Origin: UBA1724 sp963632245
GTDB lineage: Bacteria > Verrucomicrobiota > Lentisphaeria > Oligosphaerales > Oligosphaeraceae
Direction: 5' to 3'
DNA: 16,254 bases
NCBI GenBank assembly: GCA_963632245.1
Contig: CAVGTF010000035.1
Location: 1 to 16,254 of the forward strand
A model generated the notes under the pieces. That model ran no database searches, was not told the origin of the DNA, and saw nothing but the letters and a program-made list of their open reading frames with translations. The position numbers and the translations under genes are program-made. This document shows positions 12,882-16,254 of this stretch, in pieces (the first letter of the stretch is position 1; every line of letters begins with the position of its first letter).

Positions 12882-15800
12882 TTATCGTGCGCTCCGAAAG
12901 ATTTTCTTGTATTCCACAGGCATGACGCAGACGAAGCGTCCGCGGTATTCCTTCCACTGATCCAGGATGCGTCCAGCCAGGGCGCTGCCGGTGAGGGCGT
13001 GGTGCTTCTCCAGCAGCGCAAGCAGTTCGGCTTCCTCGGGGGAGTCCTCGCGGACCGTCTCCAGGTCCACCGTATCCAGGTTGCAGCGCAGATCGAAGTC
13101 GCCGGACTGGTCCAACACGTATGCCAAACCGCCCGTCATGCCAGCGGCGAAGTTGACGCCTGTGGGACCGAGCACCACCACTCGACCGCCCGTCATGTAT
13201 TCGCAGCCGTGGTCGCCCACGCCCTCCACCACGGCCTGGAAGCCGCTGTTTCGGATGGCGAAGCGCTCGCCCACTTGGCCGTTGACAAAGATCTCGCCGG
13301 AGGTGCCGCCGTAGCCGATGACGTTACCGGCCAGAACGTTCTCTTCGGGAGCGCAGGGCGAGGTGGGATCGGGCACGATGACGATGCGTCCGCCGGAGAG
13401 GCCCTTCCCGACGTAGTCGTTTGCCTCGCCCGTCAGGCGGAAAGTGATTCCGTGTGCCAGGAAAGCGCCGAAGCTCTGTCCGGCCACGCCCTTGAAGTCG
13501 ATCTGCCAGGTGTCGTCGGGCAGACCCGCCAGCCCCTTCGCCAGCGCCACACGCCCGGAGAGGCGTGCGCCTACGGAGCGGTTTGCGTTGACGATGGACA
13601 GGGAGGCTTTCGCCGGCGCGAAGGAATCCAGCGCCTTCCCCAGGGCGGGGAAGAGCACCTGGTCGTCGTAGGTCTGCTGGGGATGGAGCTGTCCGTCCCA
13701 GCGGATCTGTGCGCCTTCCACGCGATGGAGCATGTCGTGGAAATCCAGTCCGGCGGCCTTTCCGGTCATGCGTTCGGGATCGGGCTCTAGCAGATCGGCG
13801 CGGCCCACGGCCTCGTCCAGGGAGTGGAGTCCCAGGGATGCCAGGATTTCGCGGGCCTCCCTTGCGATGAAGCGGAGATAGCGGACGATGTGTTCGGGCT
13901 TTCCCTGGAAGCGCTTGCGGATCTCGGGATCCTGCGTGGTGATGCCGGCGGGGCAGGTGTTGTCCTGGCACTGCCGAAGCATCATGCATCCCAGCGCCAG
14001 CAACAGCGCGGTGGCGAAACCGAATTCCTCGCCGCCCAGAAGTGCGGCGACCACCACATCGCGGCCGGTACGGAGCTGTCCATCCACCTGCAGGCGGACC
14101 TTTCCACGCAGATTGTTCTTCACCAGGGTCTGGTGGGTCTCGGCCAGGCCGATCTCCCAGGGCATGCCCGCGTATTTCATGGAGCTCAGGGGCGCGGCAC
14201 CGGTGCCGCCGTCATGACCGGAGATGACCACCACATCCGCGTGGGCCTTAGCCACACCGGCAGCGATGGTTCCCACGCCGTTTTCAGAGACCAGCTTCAC
14301 GGAGATCCGGGCGGCGGGATTCACGGCGCGCAGGTCGTGGATCAGCTGTGCCAGGTCCTCGATGGAGTAGATGTCGTGGTGAGGCGGCGGGGAGATGAGG
14401 GTCACGTGTGGCGTGGAGTGACGGGTGCGGGCGATCTCCTCGTTGACCTTGTCGCCGGGGAGCTGTCCGCCCTCGCCGGGCTTGGCGCCCTGTGCCATCT
14501 TGATCTGCAAGTCCTTAGCGCGCGCCAGGTATTCCACCGTGACGCCGAAGCGTCCGGAGGCCACCTGCCGGATGGCGCTGGCGCGATTTTCGCCGTTGGG
14601 ACCGGGGAGATTCCGCTCAGGACCCTCGCCGCCTTCGCCGGAGTTGCTCATGATCCCCAGTGAGTTCATGGCGACCGCGATGGCCTCGTGGGCCTCGGGG
14701 CTCAGGGCGCCCAGGCTCATGGCGCCGGAGACAAAGTGCTTCAGGATGGCGTCCTCGCCCTCCACCTTCTCCAGCGGCAAGGGCTGCACGCCCTCGGTGC
14801 GGAAGCGGAGCAGATCCCGGAGCCGGATGGGTGTCTCGGGGTGGTTTGTGGCATCGGCGAAGGCGCGGTAGCGCTCGGGGTCGTCCTGTCGGACGGCGGC
14901 ATGGAGGCTGCAGACCGCGGTGGGTGTCACCAGATGGGGTTCGCCGTCCCGTCTCCAGCGGTATGCGCCGCCCACGGGCAAGGAGCGCAGCAGCGCCATG
15001 GGCGCCCGGGCCTCCTGGACACGCTGGCGGACCTCCTGAGCCACTTCCTTGATGCCAATGCCGTCCACGGCGCTGGGAGTGCCGGGGAAGTATTTCCGGA
15101 TCAGCTCGCGTCCCAGTCCGATGGCCTCGAACATCTGTGCGGAACGGTAGCTACGCAGCGTGGCGATGCCCATCTTGGACATGCACTTGAGCAACCCTTT
15201 GTCGATGGCGGAGATGTAGTTCTCGGTGGCCTTGGCGGGATCCTGTTCCCGCGCCAGGGCGGCGACGGTCTCCAGCGCCAGATAGGGATGGATGGCGGTA
15301 GCACCATATCCCAGCAGCAGCGCAAAGTGCATGACCTCCCGGGCTTCGCCAGTCTCCAGGATCACGCCCACGGGGGGACGCAATCCGGCGGCGGAGAGCG
15401 CCTGGTTTACGGCGGCGGCCGCCAGCAGCGAGGGAATGGGCATCTGGTCGGCGGGGATCTCGCGGTCGCTCAGGATCAGGATGTTCTTTCCGGCACGGGC
15501 GGCGGATACCGCCTTTGTCTCCAATTCGGAGAGCGCGGCATCCAGGTCGTCCTTCCACACGATGGAGAGGCGTTCCACGCGGCTCTTCTCCATGGTCTCC
15601 AGACGCGCCAGGTCCTCGCCGGTCAAGATCGGTCGCGCCAGGCGGATGAGACTGGCGCGGTGCGCCTCCTCAGAAAGGACATTCCCCTGGTTGCCGATGT
15701 AGGTGGTCAGGCTCATGACCAGCTGTTCGCGGATGGGATCGATGGGGGGATTGGTCACCTGGGCGAAGCGCTGCTTGAAATACTGGAAGAGCAGCTGCGG

Positions 15801-16254
15801 CTTGGGAGAAAGCACCGCCAGCGCGGCGTCGTTGCCCATGGAGCCCACCGGCTCCTTGCCGGTCTCCAGCATGGGCCGCACCAGCAATTCCACATCCTCC
15901 TGGCTCCAGCCAAAGAGACGCTGGCGCTCCTTCAGGTTCTCCGTCACGTGCTCCGCCGCAATGGAATCGAACAGTCCCGTCACCGGGATCTTGCTCTCCT
16001 GGCTCCAACGACGATACGGCGACTGGCGAGCCACGCGGTTCTTCAGCTCCTCGTTCAGAATCAGCCGGTGCGCCTGCAGATCGCACCACAGGATCTCGCC
16101 GGGCTTCAGACGGCCACGGCAGACCACCTCGGCGGGATCCAAGTCCAGGACACCGGTCTCCGATGCCAGCACGAAAAGGCCATCCTTGGTCAACGAATAC
16201 CGCGCGGGACGCAAGCCATTGCGGTCGAGGATTGCGCCGGCATTGACGCCGTCG
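12882..16254 (-). CDS. gltB: Glutamate synthase large subunit (5' end outside window)
   Basis: The frame is open to the window edge, giving 1,123 visible residues of a normally ~1,500-residue protein. The missing part is most of the N-terminal glutaminase domain with its catalytic Cys. The visible sequence starts inside the end of that domain: DGVNAGAILDRNGLRPARYS, then LASETGVLDLDP and the LKPGE…LIL motif. The central domain follows. The FMN-binding synthase barrel comes next (GEGGEGPERNLPG, KMAQGAKPGEGGQLPG, VVISGHDGGTGAAPLSSMKYAG). The 3Fe-4S motif has Cys756, 762 and 767 (CMMLRQCQDNTCPAG). A C-terminal GXGXG beta-helix completes the protein (GGRIVIVPDP … GYGGTSGEIFVNG … EYMTGG). The enzyme makes two glutamates from 2-oxoglutarate and glutamine with GltD. 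The apparent start at 16214 (TTG) is internal and not the real start. Confidence 0.95.
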   Translation of the reverse strand, partial: DGVNAGAILDRNGLRPARYSLTKDGLFVLASETGVLDLDPAEVVCRGRLKPGEILWCDLQAHRLILNEELKNRVARQSPYRRWSQESKIPVTGLFDSIAAEHVTENLKERQRLFGWSQEDVELLVRPMLETGKEPVGSMGNDAALAVLSPKPQLLFQYFKQRFAQVTNPPIDPIREQLVMSLTTYIGNQGNVLSEEAHRASLIRLARPILTGEDLARLETMEKSRVERLSIVWKDDLDAALSELETKAVSAARAGKNILILSDREIPADQMPIPSLLAAAAVNQALSAAGLRPPVGVILETGEAREVMHFALLLGYGATAIHPYLALETVAALAREQDPAKATENYISAIDKGLLKCMSKMGIATLRSYRSAQMFEAIGLGRELIRKYFPGTPSAVDGIGIKEVAQEVRQRVQEARAPMALLRSLPVGGAYRWRRDGEPHLVTPTAVCSLHAAVRQDDPERYRAFADATNHPETPIRLRDLLRFRTEGVQPLPLEKVEGEDAILKHFVSGAMSLGALSPEAHEAIAVAMNSLGIMSNSGEGGEGPERNLPGPNGENRASAIRQVASGRFGVTVEYLARAKDLQIKMAQGAKPGEGGQLPGDKVNEEIARTRHSTPHVTLISPPPHHDIYSIEDLAQLIHDLRAVNPAARISVKLVSENGVGTIAAGVAKAHADVVVISGHDGGTGAAPLSSMKYAGMPWEIGLAETHQTLVKNNLRGKVRLQVDGQLRTGRDVVVAALLGGEEFGFATALLLALGCMMLRQCQDNTCPAGITTQDPEIRKRFQGKPEHIVRYLRFIAREAREILASLGLHSLDEAVGRADLLEPDPERMTGKAAGLDFHDMLHRVEGAQIRWDGQLHPQQTYDDQVLFPALGKALDSFAPAKASLSIVNANRSVGARLSGRVALAKGLAGLPDDTWQIDFKGVAGQSFGAFLAHGITFRLTGEANDYVGKGLSGGRIVIVPDPTSPCAPEENVLAGNVIGYGGTSGEIFVNGQVGERFAIRNSGFQAVVEGVGDHGCEYMTGGRVVVLGPTGVNFAAGMTGGLAYVLDQSGDFDLRCNLDTVDLETVREDSPEEAELLALLEKHHALTGSALAGRILDQWKEYRGRFVCVMPVEYKKIFRSAR

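Noticed and set aside
12060..13790. A 576-codon open frame on the + strand across gltD and gltB
   Set aside because: It is antisense to two unmistakable genes with full family motifs. Long antisense frames are expected in GC-rich coding DNA, and the translation has no recognisable domain.
1..16254. CRISPR array or insertion sequence
   Set aside because: No regularly spaced identical repeats and no transposase reading frame were found. The hairpin repeats are single, dispersed copies.

Overview
The window is a high-GC bacterial chromosome segment. It is densely packed and mostly housekeeping, with one lower-GC accessory insert. The gene content (MrdA-type penicillin-binding protein, CdsA, SpoU-type RNA methyltransferase, GltBD, AsnB and two intracellular-looking glycoside hydrolases) fits a free-living or gut-associated Gram-negative. 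The CdsA variant (TKVADIGAY, PGLGG…LDMVD) and the patchy use of Shine-Dalgarno sequences make me lean towards the Planctomycetota-Verrucomicrobiota-Lentisphaerota group. That is a weak inference from recall, not a demonstrated assignment.

Layout. (1) 3-488 (+): C-terminal part of an unrecognised protein that begins outside the window. (2) 489-837: convergent intergenic space with two inverted copies of a hairpin repeat, a degenerate 7-bp periodic tract and a strong terminator. (3) 3510-838 (-): SpoU/TrmH RNA methyltransferase followed by a PBP2-like transpeptidase, probably one operon. A terminator-shaped hairpin lies just upstream of its start. (4) 3658-4491 (+): cdsA, followed by the best-formed copy of the repeat and a terminator. 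(5) 8327-4802 (-): GH3 then GH27, a two-gene oligosaccharide-degradation operon without signal peptides. (6) 8328-9582 (+): AT-richer leader and a three-gene overlapping cassette, DUF3791 / DUF3990 (ADP-ribosyltransferase-like) / small companion. This is a candidate toxin-antitoxin or conflict module, followed by a fourth, degraded copy of the repeat. (7) 16254-9775 (-): gltB (5' end outside the window), gltD and asnB, a compact nitrogen-assimilation operon that makes glutamate from 2-oxoglutarate and glutamine, then asparagine from aspartate and glutamine.

The most interesting non-genic signal is a repeat built as a hairpin (GC-rich arms around a mostly GGYA loop) followed by the near-invariant tail CRTCCTTTGGAKAT. 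I find four copies. Each lies just 3' of a gene and each is in the same sense as the gene it follows. The stem is kept by compensatory or wobble changes while the bases differ, which suggests a transcribed 3' RNA element or a REP-like mobile repeat. The most interesting protein-coding signal is the 8661-9582 cassette. All calls come from reading the sequence; no database search was run.
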